The notes under the pieces are model-generated. The model was not told the DNA's origin and searched no databases. It worked only from the letters and a program-made list of their open reading frames with translations. Below, piece after piece: positions 1 to 7,913 of a DNA stretch of 64,000 bases. The DNA comes from BOG-933 sp037132135 (GTDB lineage Bacteria; Pseudomonadota; Alphaproteobacteria; Azospirillales; Azospirillaceae), in contig JBAXPR010000002.1 in assembly GCA_037132135.1 (NCBI GenBank), forward strand, positions 1-64,000, read 5' to 3'. Position numbers and translations under genes: made by a program. Every line of letters starts with the position of its first letter. Position 1 is the stretch's first letter.

Positions 1-52
1 CAAAGGCCGACGGTGCACTAACATTCAACCCGGACCAGTCAGTGGGGGCCGG

Positions 53-976
53 TCATCGGCCAGTCCGGGCGCGGAACGCCGAGAGCATGGTGCGGTTCCG
101 GCTATCCTTCCCGACATGCAGGTCCGAGAGCCGCATTTCGGACAAGGCGCCACGCAGTTCGCGGAGCGGGGCAACCGCCGGGTAGGCGCGGGCCGCTTCC
201 CTGAAGGCATCGTCGCTCAAGTCGAGCTTGCCGCTGGCGAGACGCGCCCACGGGATACCCGCACGGGCCAGCCAAGTAGCGAAGCGATCCGATTTGAAGG
301 TGCGACCGTCATAGACGCCGAAATCGGCATCGATATCGGCAATAAGCTGATCCTGGATATCGAGCCAATGACGTTTGAGCCGGTCGAGCGTCACGGTATC
401 GATAGGCACCCCGTTATGCTCCATTGCGGCGACTGCACACATATACCGGCCACGGACCAGGGCACGGGGCAAATCGATATTCGACAGCATCGCCGGCAGC
501 AGGCGAGCCAGGGCTGCAACGTCGGTTTCGCAGTATTCGAGAAGCGCCATACGTTCGGCCTCCGTCCAGGGGCCGCCGCGCAGGGCCAGGGCGCGCATTT
601 CTTCTTTTTCGTTGGTGCCGATTCCGTCGAGCCCGTGGTAGGCTAGGGCCCCAAGTAGGCCGGCACCGGAGCCGGTCGGGACCCCGTTGGTGTGGCGGCG
701 GAACTCGATGAACAGGTCGAGCACCCGCTCCGGCACCGGCCAACCAAGTGCAAGGTGGCAACCGACTTCGGCGCTGGCGTAATACGCGATGAAGAGAGAA
801 TTGGGGCCGGTTGAGTACGGCGGCAGCACTCCGAACTGGTCACGCCATAACTTCAACCGACTCCCCGTCTTCAACTCCCAAGCAACAAGGCAAATCGGCT
901 CCGGGTTTTCGCCTGGACCGGAGCCGAATTCATAATCAACACACCAGATTTCACCGAAGGGTAGATCGTTAATCAT
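53..976 (-). pseudogene. Truncated phage-type DNA polymerase I (exonuclease half only)
   Basis: The 307-residue reading frame matches the N-terminal half of phage DNA polymerase I proteins. It has the DEDD 3'-5' exonuclease signature: WCVDYEF near the start (residues 11-17) and YCETDVAAL near residue 150. It then has a region typical of the link to the polymerase domain (LRELRGALSEMRLSDL, then RNRTMLSAF). Family members are usually 600-700 residues and continue into a polymerase domain. Here a TGA follows ARTGR, and none of the three frames in the 52 bases left before the window edge restores the expected sequence. The start is the ATG at 976, which overlaps the upstream gene's end by 8 bases. 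An ATG at 1021 is in frame but lies deep in the upstream gene. It is probably an inactivated or rearranged gene. A short functional exonuclease is possible. Confidence 0.7.
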
Positions 977-1238
977 TGGACTCACCAACTTCCGCCGCAA
1001 TGCCGGCATACCCGGCAACATCGATAGGATTGTCGGGGTTCTTGGCCCCGCAGGCGGCCCGGCTGATCTTCACCAGGGCCATCATCCACGCCACCTGTTC
1101 GGTGGTGAACTGCGTCCCGAGGTAGGCGCCCCACATCGCCGCAATCTTTTGATGCACCCGCACGGCGTCCCCATGCTGGCGGGCGCGGTCTCCGGCAACC
1201 AACTTGGCTGCGCGGAGACACACTTCCCTGGCCCTCAC
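969..1238 (-). CDS. Phage DUF6378-like small protein
   Basis: An 89-residue protein with the conserved block of DUF6378-type phage proteins, EQVAWMMALVKISRA followed by NPDNPIDVAGYAGIA, ending in acidic residues. The role of this family is not known to me; its genes usually lie beside phage replication genes, as here. The start is a GTG at 1238 that overlaps the upstream gene's TAG (TAGTG), which indicates translational coupling. A longer in-frame ATG at 1343 would run through the upstream gene and gives a low-complexity, arginine- and proline-rich N-terminus, so I rejected it. The 3' end overlaps the start of the truncated polymerase gene by 8 bases. Confidence 0.7.
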   Translation of the reverse strand: MRAREVCLRAAKLVAGDRARQHGDAVRVHQKIAAMWGAYLGTQFTTEQVAWMMALVKISRAACGAKNPDNPIDVAGYAGIAAEVGESND

Positions 1239-1822
1239 TACGCGATGCCGCGCAGGCGCTGAATCAGCGGGTGGTTCGGCCCGTCGACCAGATGGTCCTT
1301 GAACGCGATCTTGAGGATTTCCGAGAACGGCAGGCTCGGCCACTCCGGGGGCGGCAACTCTCCAACCGCCTCGAAGATGTCGTAGGCACCGAGGGCCATG
1401 TTAGCGGTGACGCGAACCCACTTCTTGGTGGCCATCTCGGCCGCTTCGGCCGCCGAGTTATGCCAGGGATTGATCTTGCCATCCGGGCCGGGGAGCTTAA
1501 CAGGCCAGATACGCAAGACGCCTTGACGATTCATGCAAGTATACAGAACCGCCGGCTGGAATTCTCCCGGCAGGGCGGCGGCCATCTTGGGCGTAACGAA
1601 GTAGGTCTCGCGATCTTCTTTCAATTCGATGATGGCGGCCGGGATGCGGTATTCGGGGTCCGGGTGGATCATAACGAAATCCTGCTTGCCGGGCTTGCCC
1701 ACCGGAACAGTTGTCAGCAGGCGCTTGGCCCCGCACATCTCGGCGAAGTCCTGGCTCAACCTCATGGCGCCCAGGTCGGCGAACGGGTTCGGGGCGGCGG
1801 TCGAAGTAGCGGAAACGGTCAT
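1238..1822 (-). CDS. Phage hypothetical protein, 194 aa
   Basis: I do not recognise a named domain. The 194 residues start with a short Ser/Thr/Ala-rich stretch, then a globular region (LLTTVPVGKPGKQDFVMIH, then a PEYRIPAAIIELKED block and YFVTPKM). A WHNSAAEAAEMA segment and a hydrophobic C-terminal half follow. It has no signal peptide or membrane helix. It lies in a packed run of phage-type genes, 12 bases downstream of the 123-aa gene and coupled by a TAGTG overlap to the DUF6378-like gene. The position next to a DNA polymerase gene suggests a part in element replication, which is inference only. The ATG at 1820-1822 has no competing upstream start. Confidence 0.75.
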   Translation of the reverse strand: MTVSATSTAAPNPFADLGAMRLSQDFAEMCGAKRLLTTVPVGKPGKQDFVMIHPDPEYRIPAAIIELKEDRETYFVTPKMAAALPGEFQPAVLYTCMNRQGVLRIWPVKLPGPDGKINPWHNSAAEAAEMATKKWVRVTANMALGAYDIFEAVGELPPPEWPSLPFSEILKIAFKDHLVDGPNHPLIQRLRGIA

Positions 1823-1834
1823 GGGATTAATTCC

Positions 1835-2206
1835 TTACTTAGCGGAGGGCGGAAAAGTAGAATTTACGTAGACGACGAACGTCGTAAGAGCATCCCTAAC
1901 AGCTTGGAACTTGGCCAAGGTGTTCTTGGTGTACTCGTCATCTATCGGCGAATAGTCTTCCTCAATATCGTCGAAGATGTCTTGGTTGAGATAGTCGACG
2001 GCATACCGCAGCTTTATCAGCGCCTCCGTCAGGTTATTGGCCTTGGCGTGGCGGATGTTGTCGGCGGCGTCGACGAGCTCGTCGAGCACGTCCCGGTAGG
2101 CGTCTCTTATCTTGCCGGTCTTGGTGTCGACGCACTTGGCGAACTTCGCCGACAGGACCTGTCGGAGTGACTCCAGTTCGGTGATGCTGGTGGCGGGAAT
2201 GGCCAT
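1835..2206 (-). CDS. Phage hypothetical protein, 123 aa, helical
   Basis: Unrecognised. The 123 residues look almost wholly alpha-helical. An early part carries SITELESLRQVLSAKFAKCVD, a lysine-rich turn follows, and there are then two long helices (AYRDVLDELVDAADNIRHA and LTEALIKLRYAVDYL). An acidic stretch (DIFDDIEEDYSPIDDEYT) precedes a final hydrophobic segment. The start at 2206 is set by AAGGAG about 8 bases upstream (2214-2219). The open frame extends much further upstream, but that part overlaps two better-supported genes and has shadow-like composition. It belongs to the element's early gene run. Confidence 0.75.
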   Translation of the reverse strand: MAIPATSITELESLRQVLSAKFAKCVDTKTGKIRDAYRDVLDELVDAADNIRHAKANNLTEALIKLRYAVDYLNQDIFDDIEEDYSPIDDEYTKNTLAKFQAVRDALTTFVVYVNSTFPPSAK

Positions 2207-2223
2207 GGTGTGAACTCCTTGGA

Positions 2224-2394
2224 TCAATTGAAATCGGTGAAGAAAGCGGCGAGCTGGTTGACAGCGACGCGGAGGCCGTCGTGGTCCTCGCGGCCCGCGA
2301 GGCTGTAGAACTTTTGACTGGTGCGGCGGTCCCGGCCGAGACGCCCGTGAAGGTCGGCGATAGAGCCGGGGGTGGGGTTGCGGATGGCGAGCAT
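2224..2394 (-). CDS. Small phage protein, 56 aa
   Basis: A 56-residue basic protein (MLAIRNPTPGSIADLHGRLG..., then SLAGREDHDGLRVAVNQLA). It contains no domain I can name. Its ATG overlaps the TGA of the preceding gene (TGATG at 2392-2396), a reinitiation arrangement seen several times in this run. The coupling supports it being real; its function is unknown. Confidence 0.55.
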   Translation of the reverse strand: MLAIRNPTPGSIADLHGRLGRDRRTSQKFYSLAGREDHDGLRVAVNQLAAFFTDFN

Positions 2395-2663
2395 CAGTTG
2401 TGTCCTTGCAGGTTGACGCGGCCGTCGTATGTGATGGTGCCGGCGGTGTGGCGGTCGAAGAGCGGAGGCATGGGCTCGGTAACCCAGCCGTTGCGGACCA
2501 GGGCCCGGACGGTCTGGACGGAGACGCGGGCGCCTCCGGGCTGAATGGTCGCGGTGTTTGCGCCATCGATAACGATGCGGGCATCGTCCTCGGCCAGGGC
2601 CTTGAGCACACGCCGTTGAACCGTGGTCGGCTTGAGGCGCGAGGGGGTACGGGAGTTGGCCAT
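2394..2663 (-). CDS. Winged-helix-like small phage protein
   Basis: An 89-residue basic protein. The segment TTVQRRVLKALAEDDARIVID, a beta-like stretch (ATIQPGGARVSVQTVRALVRNGW) and a final T..YDGRVNL resemble a winged-helix fold: a helix, then a recognition-type helix starting VSVQTVRALV, then a beta wing. A DNA-binding role in element control is plausible but inferred from this outline alone. It is coupled at both ends. Its ATG overlaps the TGA of the upstream excisionase-like gene by one base (TGATG), and its own TGA overlaps the start of the 56-aa gene. Confidence 0.6.
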   Translation of the reverse strand: MANSRTPSRLKPTTVQRRVLKALAEDDARIVIDGANTATIQPGGARVSVQTVRALVRNGWVTEPMPPLFDRHTAGTITYDGRVNLQGHN

Positions 2664-2863
2664 CAGGCGGCACCCCGCAGGGACAGCAGAAAATCTTTGG
2701 GGTGGGTGAGTACGAGTCTGCGGGAGAGAAACTTGACACTCTCGACGCGGTTCTCTTTGATCAGATTCCAGGTACTTGCCCGGCTGATCCCTGCTGCGGC
2801 GGCCCAGTCAATGACTGGCCAGCCGTAGCGATTGGTGGGTTGTGTATCCACGGCGTTCTCCAT
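2663..2863 (-). CDS. Excisionase/AlpA-like helix-turn-helix protein
   Basis: A 66-residue protein with a MerR/excisionase-type helix-turn-helix. IDWAAAAGISRASTWNLIKE (residues 18-37) is helix-turn-helix, followed by VESVKFLSRRLVLTHP, the usual wing strand of such proteins. Small proteins of this form near an integrase commonly act as recombination directionality factors or as repressors/activators of the element. I chose the ATG at 2863; the longer frame reaching 3040 runs into the end of the 323-aa gene. It heads the coupled run 2663-53. The 88-base gap between it and the 323-aa gene may hold its promoter. Confidence 0.7.
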   Translation of the reverse strand: MENAVDTQPTNRYGWPVIDWAAAAGISRASTWNLIKENRVESVKFLSRRLVLTHPKDFLLSLRGAA

Positions 2864-2951
2864 GGGTTGTTGGAGACGCAGGTTGTGGATGATTAGCTCG
2901 TGGACGTAATCCGCCAATCCCAATAAAGAAATCAGCAAAACCTTGCCGGGA

Positions 2952-3923
2952 TTACTGTGACTCCCGCCACCCGGCCGCAACCGTTGAGACACGCTCAAAG
3001 GCGATGCTCTTAGACGGTTGGGCCCCCCAGCTATCCTCACACCATTGGAGCATCATGTCTGTGACTTGTGTGATGCTACCAAACTCGGGGTCCGATTTAT
3101 AAATCCTTCCATGGTATTCAAATCGCTTTCTTAGTTCAATATCGAAGGCGTCCCAGTCATACGTTCTCGGGCGCCCTCCTTGCATTGACAGGGAAGTTTG
3201 AATCCCCTCTGGGGTTTCAGTAAACCCAATGACGTTACCCGTTCCGTCAATATTGTAATCAACCGGAGATCGCCACACGGTTTTTCCGTCAAGTATCGGG
3301 GCACACCCACCTTGCGGGCAAAAACCCTCACCAAATCGCCTTAACTCTTCAGAGACAAGTAAGAAGTCGTTTAAATGCTCTGGAGCACATGGGAAAACGT
3401 CGCCAAACCTTCCGTCAGACTTTAGGACTTTATACGCAGTCCATAGGTGGGCAACAGTCCCAAAACGTTCAAATGCAGCTTCAACATAGCGCCCAACACT
3501 CAGGTGGCTAACCTTTTCTCGCCTCCTAGCTTTGAGGGATGCCGTCAACGCGTCTATGATCCGGCGGCGAGTAACGAGTCCGGGGGCCTTCCGTTCCATC
3601 GCCAAGGCGTATAACAGAAATGCCCCGACCTGTTCGCCCATATCCCGGGCCTCCCCAAATTGGGAGTCGATATCTCTCGAAATTCTGTGACAATCGCCAT
3701 GCTGGGCCATCTCATGGGCAATAGACACCGGCAATGTATCTATTTGAGGGTTTGCAGTAAGCCACCCCTGGAAAGCAAAGCAGTTCAATGCTCGAAATAG
3801 CCCGTCGCGCTTCTCAATATCTAACGGGTGTAATAGAATAGGCATGAGCTGGTTAGCCGGGTCAACCATTTGATAGTTCGCGCCATCAAGTTCTGAAATA
3901 CGCTGGAATTTATATATAGGCAT
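2952..3923 (-). CDS. Element cargo protein of unknown function, 323 aa
   Basis: Its base composition is clearly more AT-rich than the flanks, with runs such as ttatatatagg at the start codon, and its codon use includes many rare A/T-ending codons. This suggests a different donor from the host and from the phage core. Residues 1-130 contain a hydrophobic patch (FRALNCFAFQGWL) and an acidic/aromatic region. Near residues 195-210 a FCPQGGCAPI motif has two cysteines. The last 75 residues (YDWDAFDIELRKRF, then YKSDPEFGSITQVTDMMLQWCEDSWG, then SKSIAFERVS) resemble a C-terminal module seen in alphaproteobacterial phage and regulatory proteins, thought to be a DNA-binding-like helical domain; that comparison is from memory. 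The position just inside the integrase is the usual cargo or defence slot. No function is assigned. Confidence 0.75.
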   Translation of the reverse strand: MPIYKFQRISELDGANYQMVDPANQLMPILLHPLDIEKRDGLFRALNCFAFQGWLTANPQIDTLPVSIAHEMAQHGDCHRISRDIDSQFGEARDMGEQVGAFLLYALAMERKAPGLVTRRRIIDALTASLKARRREKVSHLSVGRYVEAAFERFGTVAHLWTAYKVLKSDGRFGDVFPCAPEHLNDFLLVSEELRRFGEGFCPQGGCAPILDGKTVWRSPVDYNIDGTGNVIGFTETPEGIQTSLSMQGGRPRTYDWDAFDIELRKRFEYHGRIYKSDPEFGSITQVTDMMLQWCEDSWGAQPSKSIAFERVSTVAAGWRESQ

Positions 3924-3959
3924 CTCAAGTTTCCTAAATCACCGTTGGAGAGATGTTAG

Positions 3960-5159
3960 CTATGTTGCTGGAAGGCGTAAAACAAAGGTTGACCAATCAT
4001 CCATTAGCCGGCGCCTCTTCTCGAACAAATCTCCGCGTTGGTAAGCCGCAACCACCTTGTCACCCTGCGTATGCGCCAATGCCGCTTCCAGCACCTCATG
4101 CGGATAGCTGGTTCTCTCCGATGCCCAGGTACGGAAGGTGCTTCGAAAACCATGGGCCACGGCGTCCACCTTCAGGCGCCGCAACATCATGTTCATAGCC
4201 ATGTTGCTGAGGGGGCGGTTCGGCCGCTGTCCGGGGAACACGAACGCCCCCTGGCGAACTGCCAGTACCTTCCGCAGCAACGCAAGGGCCGGGGCTGAGA
4301 GCGGAACGCGGTGTTCTGCTCCGGCCTTCATCCGCTCGCCTGGAATGGTCCAGGTCGCGCTCTCAAAGTCGATTTCATCCCACCGGGCGCCGTACCCTTC
4401 ACCGGGCCGGCAGGCGGTCAGGATCACAAACTCAAGGGTTCGCGCAGTAATGCCGTCTTGAACTTGCAGGCGCGGCCAGAACCCGGCTATTTCGCTGTAG
4501 GGCAGGCTTGCATGGTGCTCGACCTTCGCCACGGCGCCCTTGGCCGGTAGGATGTGATCAAGGTGGCCCTTCCACCGCGCCGGGTTCTCGCCGCTGCGGT
4601 AACCCCGGACCTTGGCGTAATCCAGAACGGCCTCAATCCGTCCCCGCAACCGACTGGCCGTCTCGGTCTTCACTGCCCAGATTGGTTCCAGCACCTGAAG
4701 CACAAGCCCGGTGTCGACTCCGGCAACCGGCAGCTCGCTGAGCGTCGGGTAGGCGTGCGTCTCCAGGGTCGCGGACCACTGCGCCGAATGTTTCGCGTTC
4801 TTCCAGCCGGGCCGCATGTTCTCAATCAACGCTTCGGCGCATTCCTTGAATGTCACGGCCTTTGCCGATTCCGACGCGGCAGCGGCCTCCTGATGCGTCC
4901 GGTGCTCGATTGGGTCAGTGCCGGCGGCCACCAGCTTTCGCGAGTCTGCGGCCTTCTGGCGGGCTTCGGCGAGACTGATGAAGCTGGACGATCCCAGGCC
5001 CATATCCCGCCGCCGCCCTGCAATCTGGTAGCGGAAAATCCAGGTCTTCCCGCCGGTTTGCGTTACCTGGAGATAAAGCCCGTTGCCGTCCGCGAACATG
5101 CCGGGCGTTTTGATGGTCTCAACTTTCCGCGCCGTTAGCCCGGCGGCCTTCTTAGGCAT
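3960..5159 (-). CDS. Tyrosine recombinase (P4-type integrase)
   Basis: A 399-residue integrase that catalyses site-specific insertion and excision of the element at the adjacent tRNA-Ser gene. Residues 1-95 are the DUF4102 arm-binding domain (ADGNGLYLQV, WIFRYQIAGRRRDMGLG). Residues 100-195 form the core-binding domain. The catalytic domain shows R251 (TACRPGE), K278 (ERMKAG), H336 and R339 (HGFR), H363 (LAH) and nucleophile Y373 (AAYQRGDL), so all key residues are present. The box I sequence continues GEGYGARWDEID where P4 integrases usually have a G-E-x-x-G/A-A-x-W pattern, a mild variation. I preferred the ATG at 5159 to the adjacent GTG at 5162. The upstream repeat CACCCATC touches the start codon, so integrase binding could repress its own gene. 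Confidence 0.95.
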   Translation of the reverse strand: MPKKAAGLTARKVETIKTPGMFADGNGLYLQVTQTGGKTWIFRYQIAGRRRDMGLGSSSFISLAEARQKAADSRKLVAAGTDPIEHRTHQEAAAASESAKAVTFKECAEALIENMRPGWKNAKHSAQWSATLETHAYPTLSELPVAGVDTGLVLQVLEPIWAVKTETASRLRGRIEAVLDYAKVRGYRSGENPARWKGHLDHILPAKGAVAKVEHHASLPYSEIAGFWPRLQVQDGITARTLEFVILTACRPGEGYGARWDEIDFESATWTIPGERMKAGAEHRVPLSAPALALLRKVLAVRQGAFVFPGQRPNRPLSNMAMNMMLRRLKVDAVAHGFRSTFRTWASERTSYPHEVLEAALAHTQGDKVVAAYQRGDLFEKRRRLMDDWSTFVLRLPAT

Positions 5160-5260
5160 CACCCATCCCCGTCAACAGGTTGCCGGATGGATGGTGGGTA
5201 ACGCTCCACCCATCAACGGATTCCCATCCGCCAAGCCTATCACCCATCACGCCACCCATC
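5160..5260 (+). repeat. CACCCATC direct repeats, candidate integrase arm sites
   Basis: Four exact copies of CACCCATC lie at 5160-5167, 5207-5214, 5241-5248 and 5253-5260. A near copy (TCCCATC, 5222-5228) and a related inverted word (GATGGTGGGT, 5190-5199) are in between. All sit between the integrase start and the tRNA gene, where attP/attL arm-type sites of P4-like integrases are expected. The function is inferred from position and repetition. Confidence 0.55.
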
Positions 5261-5374
5261 ATCCGGCTTTGGATTGCCGTAGTCAAGGGTGGACGGTTAT
5301 GGACGCTGGAGCGGCCCGTTCTGAGGCATTTCAAGGAGTTGTTGAACTGCTGTAGACTCACTTGTAGCGTCAAA

Positions 5375-5468
5375 TGGCGGAGGGAGGGGGATTCGAACCC
5401 CCGATAGAGGTTTAAGCCTCTATAACGGTTTAGCAAACCGCCGCCTTCAGCCGCTCGGCCATCCCTCC
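5375..5468 (-). tRNA. tRNA-Ser (GCU anticodon)
   Basis: A 94-base type II tRNA with encoded CCA. The acceptor stem pairs GGAGGGA (5468-5462) with TCCCTCC (5385-5379), the discriminator is G, and CCA is at 5377-5375. The anticodon loop reads TTGCTAA with anticodon GCT. There is a long variable arm and a GGTTCGAATCC T-loop. The long variable arm and G73 are serine identity features. Its 3' end faces the integrase, so it is the likely attachment site; the second copy of the 3' segment would lie left of the window. Confidence 0.95.
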
Positions 5469-5943
5469 CCGCTAGCGCTAGCGGCCGAGTGTGGCCGAGG
5501 TCGCGGGACCCACGCTTCTTCTAACGGCTTACACTATCCACTGTCAATGCCTGCAACAGTTCTCAGCAGAGCAATCGGGGGCCGGTGTCGCGCCAGGCAC
5601 GTCGGGACCGACCAACGGGTAAATTCATAACACAGTATGAATAGGTGGATTCTCCGCCTGAGGGCGGGGAGGGATGCCGCGGAAGCGGAGAGCGGATGAC
5701 GAAACGGATGCGCTGGAATCACACCCGGCTTCACAGGCGAAGGTGGCGATGGCCGTCCGTCGCGGCAAGAAGACACTGCTGGAACGGCCTCAGCTGTTCG
5801 AGGTTTACGGGAATCAGATCACGATACGTTAGGCTCAACCGGTTGACGGTGCTGCCGGTGTTTCCGGCGGCGCCCCCCCCCGATTGCCCACCGCCCCGCC
5901 GCCGTGTACCCTGGTCGCCCAACCATTCCCGGAGCCGCCCGCC
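5469..5943. other. Intergenic region with an IS3 relic
   Basis: About 475 bases between the tRNA and the aminotransferase. Apart from the IS3 orfA relic at 5674-5832 I see no gene. A C8 run and GC-rich sequence just before the aminotransferase contain no clear promoter. Confidence 0.6.
5674..5832 (+). pseudogene. IS3-family transposase OrfA remnant
   Basis: The frame encodes 52 residues with the hallmarks of IS3-family OrfA: an MPRKRR start, QAKVAMAVRRGKKTLLE in place of the usual F-K-A-K-V-A-L-A-A-x-R-G-E-K-T-L-x-E, and a QLFEVYGNQIT helix that normally reads Q-F-x-V-H-P-N-Q-I. The chain stops at TAG right after this helix-turn-helix, so the C-terminal half and OrfB are missing. No inverted repeats were found. 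It is a dead fragment next to the element insertion site. Confidence 0.7.
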
Positions 5944-7308
5944 ATGACGTCCGATGCCGCCCGCCGCGATCAGGCTCATCTCTTTCACCCCTATACCCAC
6001 CTCGGCCGCCATCAGGCCGAGGGGCCGCTGGTGATCGTGCGCGGTGCGGGGGTGCGGGTGGTCGACGAGGCCGGGCGGGAGTATCTCGAGGGCATGGCCG
6101 GGCTGTGGTGCGCGGCGCTGGGGTTTTCGGAGCCGCGGCTGGCGGCGGCGGCGGCCCGGCAGCTGGAGACGCTGCCCTTCTATCACCTCTTCGGCTCGAA
6201 ATCGCATCCGCCGGCGATCGATCTGGCGGCGCGTCTGGTGGCGCTGGCGCCGCAGAACCGGAGCAGGCCCCCGCTGACCCGGGTGCTGTTCGCCAATTCC
6301 GGCTCCGAAGCCAACGACACCGCGATCAAGCTGATCCGCTACTACAACAACGCCCTCGGCCGCCCGGCCAAGAAGACCATCATTTCGCGCCAGCGCGCCT
6401 ATCACGGCGTTACCGTCGCCACCGCCAGCCTGACCGGCCTGCCCAACAATCACCGGGATTTCGATCTGCCGATGGCCGGGATCGTGCACACCGACTGCCC
6501 GCATTATTACCGGGGCGCAGAGGCCGGGGAGAGCGAGGAGGCGTTTTCTGCCCGGCTCGCGGCCAATCTCGAGCGGCTGATCCTGGCCGCCGGACCGGAA
6601 ACCGTAGCGGCGTTTTTCGCCGAGCCGGTGATGGGCGCGGGTGGTGTCGTGGTGCCGCCCGCGGGCTACTTCGAGCGCATTCAGGCGGTGCTGCGCCGCT
6701 ATGATGTCCTGCTGGTCGCCGACGAGGTGATCTGCGGTTTCGGGCGCACCGGCAACCGCTGGGGCAGCGAGACCTACTGCCTTGAGCCCGATCTCCTGAC
6801 CTGCGCCAAGGCGCTGTCGGCGGGCGCGCTGCCGATCAGCGCCACCCTGGTCTCGGAGCCGATCTGGCAGGCTTGCCTCGCCCAGTCCGAAAAGATCGGC
6901 GTCTTTGGCCACGGCTTTACCTATTCCGCCCACCCGGTCGCCGCCGCCGTCGCCCTCGAGGCGCTGGCGATCTATGACGAGCGCGATATCATCGGCCACG
7001 TCCGCCGGGTCGCGCCCCGGTTTCAGGACGGGTTGCGCCGCTTTGCCGCCCACCCGCTGGTCGGCGAGGTCCGGGGCGTCGGGCTGGTCGCCGGGCTGGA
7101 ACTGGTCGCCGACACGGCAAGCCGGACGCCCTTCCCGCCCGCCCGCGCCATGGGCGCGCGGCTGGCCAGCCTCGCCCAGCGGCACGGCCTGATCATCCGC
7201 GCCATGGGCGACACCCTGGCCTTCTCGCCGCCGCTGATCATCACCGAGTCCGAGATCGACGAGCTTCTGGAGCGCTTCGGCCGGGCGCTGGCGGAGCTGA
7301 AGCCCTGA
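5944..7308 (+). CDS. Class III (omega) aminotransferase
   Basis: A 454-residue PLP enzyme of the class III aminotransferase family, which moves an amino group from an omega-amino acid, GABA or diamine to a keto acid such as pyruvate. Visible features are HPYTHLGRHQ at the N-terminus, GMAGLWCAALGF, the PLP-phosphate loop NSGSEANDTAIKL, AYHGVT, the cofactor-contacting DEVICGFGRTGN with its aspartate, and the Schiff-base lysine K289 in TCAKALSAG. The length is normal for the family. The start at 5944 gives the usual N-terminus; the frame runs on to 5884 but through low-complexity proline codons. It stands alone, transcribed away from the tRNA. The substrate cannot be read from the sequence. Beta-alanine, GABA or putrescine transaminase are all possible. 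Confidence 0.9.
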   Translation: MTSDAARRDQAHLFHPYTHLGRHQAEGPLVIVRGAGVRVVDEAGREYLEGMAGLWCAALGFSEPRLAAAAARQLETLPFYHLFGSKSHPPAIDLAARLVALAPQNRSRPPLTRVLFANSGSEANDTAIKLIRYYNNALGRPAKKTIISRQRAYHGVTVATASLTGLPNNHRDFDLPMAGIVHTDCPHYYRGAEAGESEEAFSARLAANLERLILAAGPETVAAFFAEPVMGAGGVVVPPAGYFERIQAVLRRYDVLLVADEVICGFGRTGNRWGSETYCLEPDLLTCAKALSAGALPISATLVSEPIWQACLAQSEKIGVFGHGFTYSAHPVAAAVALEALAIYDERDIIGHVRRVAPRFQDGLRRFAAHPLVGEVRGVGLVAGLELVADTASRTPFPPARAMGARLASLAQRHGLIIRAMGDTLAFSPPLIITESEIDELLERFGRALAELKP

Positions 7309-7414
7309 GGCCACCGGGCGAGGTCACGGGCTTCGACAGCCATCTGGCGGCAACAACCGGCTCGATCATTATCGAGGAGGGCCGGCATAACAGCGGCTGC
7401 CGGCCCCAGTCACA

Positions 7415-7678
7415 TCACGAGGAGACGCCGGACATCTCGCCCGTTCTCAAGAGATTGGCAACCTCATCGGGAGCATTTTCAGTTCCCAGAAACAGCCATC
7501 GCCGTACAGCCATACCAAGATCGGTCAAGGCTCGACCATCTGTGAGACCAAATTCCTTCATCGTTAACAAAATTGACCCGGATATCGCAGAGGCGAAGCT
7601 GCCGGTGAAGGTATCAGCCTTGCGGATTTGATGAACAACCTCGGGCGGCAGCGGATAGTAGTTTGAATATTCAGACAT
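7415..7678 (-). CDS. Hypothetical protein, 87 aa
   Basis: Not recognised. The 87 residues are mostly helical, with a tyrosine-rich start (SEYSNYYPLPPEVVHQI), a small-residue hydrophobic patch (GSFASAISGSILLTM) and a region ending in AVRRWLFLG. No signal peptide or membrane helix is clear. The start is well supported by GGAGGC 6 bases before the ATG. A perfect TTAA-N7-TTAA site lies about 110 bases upstream, so CtrA-type control is possible. The codon use is less GC-rich than that of the neighbouring enzymes. Confidence 0.65.
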   Translation of the reverse strand: MSEYSNYYPLPPEVVHQIRKADTFTGSFASAISGSILLTMKEFGLTDGRALTDLGMAVRRWLFLGTENAPDEVANLLRTGEMSGVSS

Positions 7679-7787
7679 GTTGCCTCCGATAAGTCTCTGT
7701 TGAGGGCGGCGTCCGATCCAGGCGGGGCGCGTTGCTACTATTAGTACGCAACTCGCGTGCCAGATAAGTCAGAAACGTTATCCGGAT

Positions 7788-7802
7788 TTAACAAAGGGTT
7801 AA
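7788..7802. promoter_or_regulatory. CtrA-type binding site TTAA-N7-TTAA
   Basis: TTAACAAAGGGTTAA matches the full consensus of the alphaproteobacterial cell-cycle regulator CtrA with exact 7-base spacing. It lies 110-124 bases upstream of the 87-aa gene's start, a usual distance for control. Such a 15-base match is rare by chance in DNA of this GC content, but binding is not shown. Confidence 0.45.
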
Positions 7803-7913
7803 TAATACCACTAAAATACAATCTGTCGTAGAATGCAAAAAATGGCGCCGGCATTCCAAGAATGCGTTGCATTCTGCCTGCCCATGGCGCGGTCGTCGAA
7901 CGGTAAAGCGTGG

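Noticed and set aside
5731..7314. A 527-residue minus-strand frame opposite the aminotransferase
   Set aside because: It mirrors the coding strand in high-GC DNA, is rich in Arg/Gly/Gln/His repeats, and has no motif or ribosome binding site.
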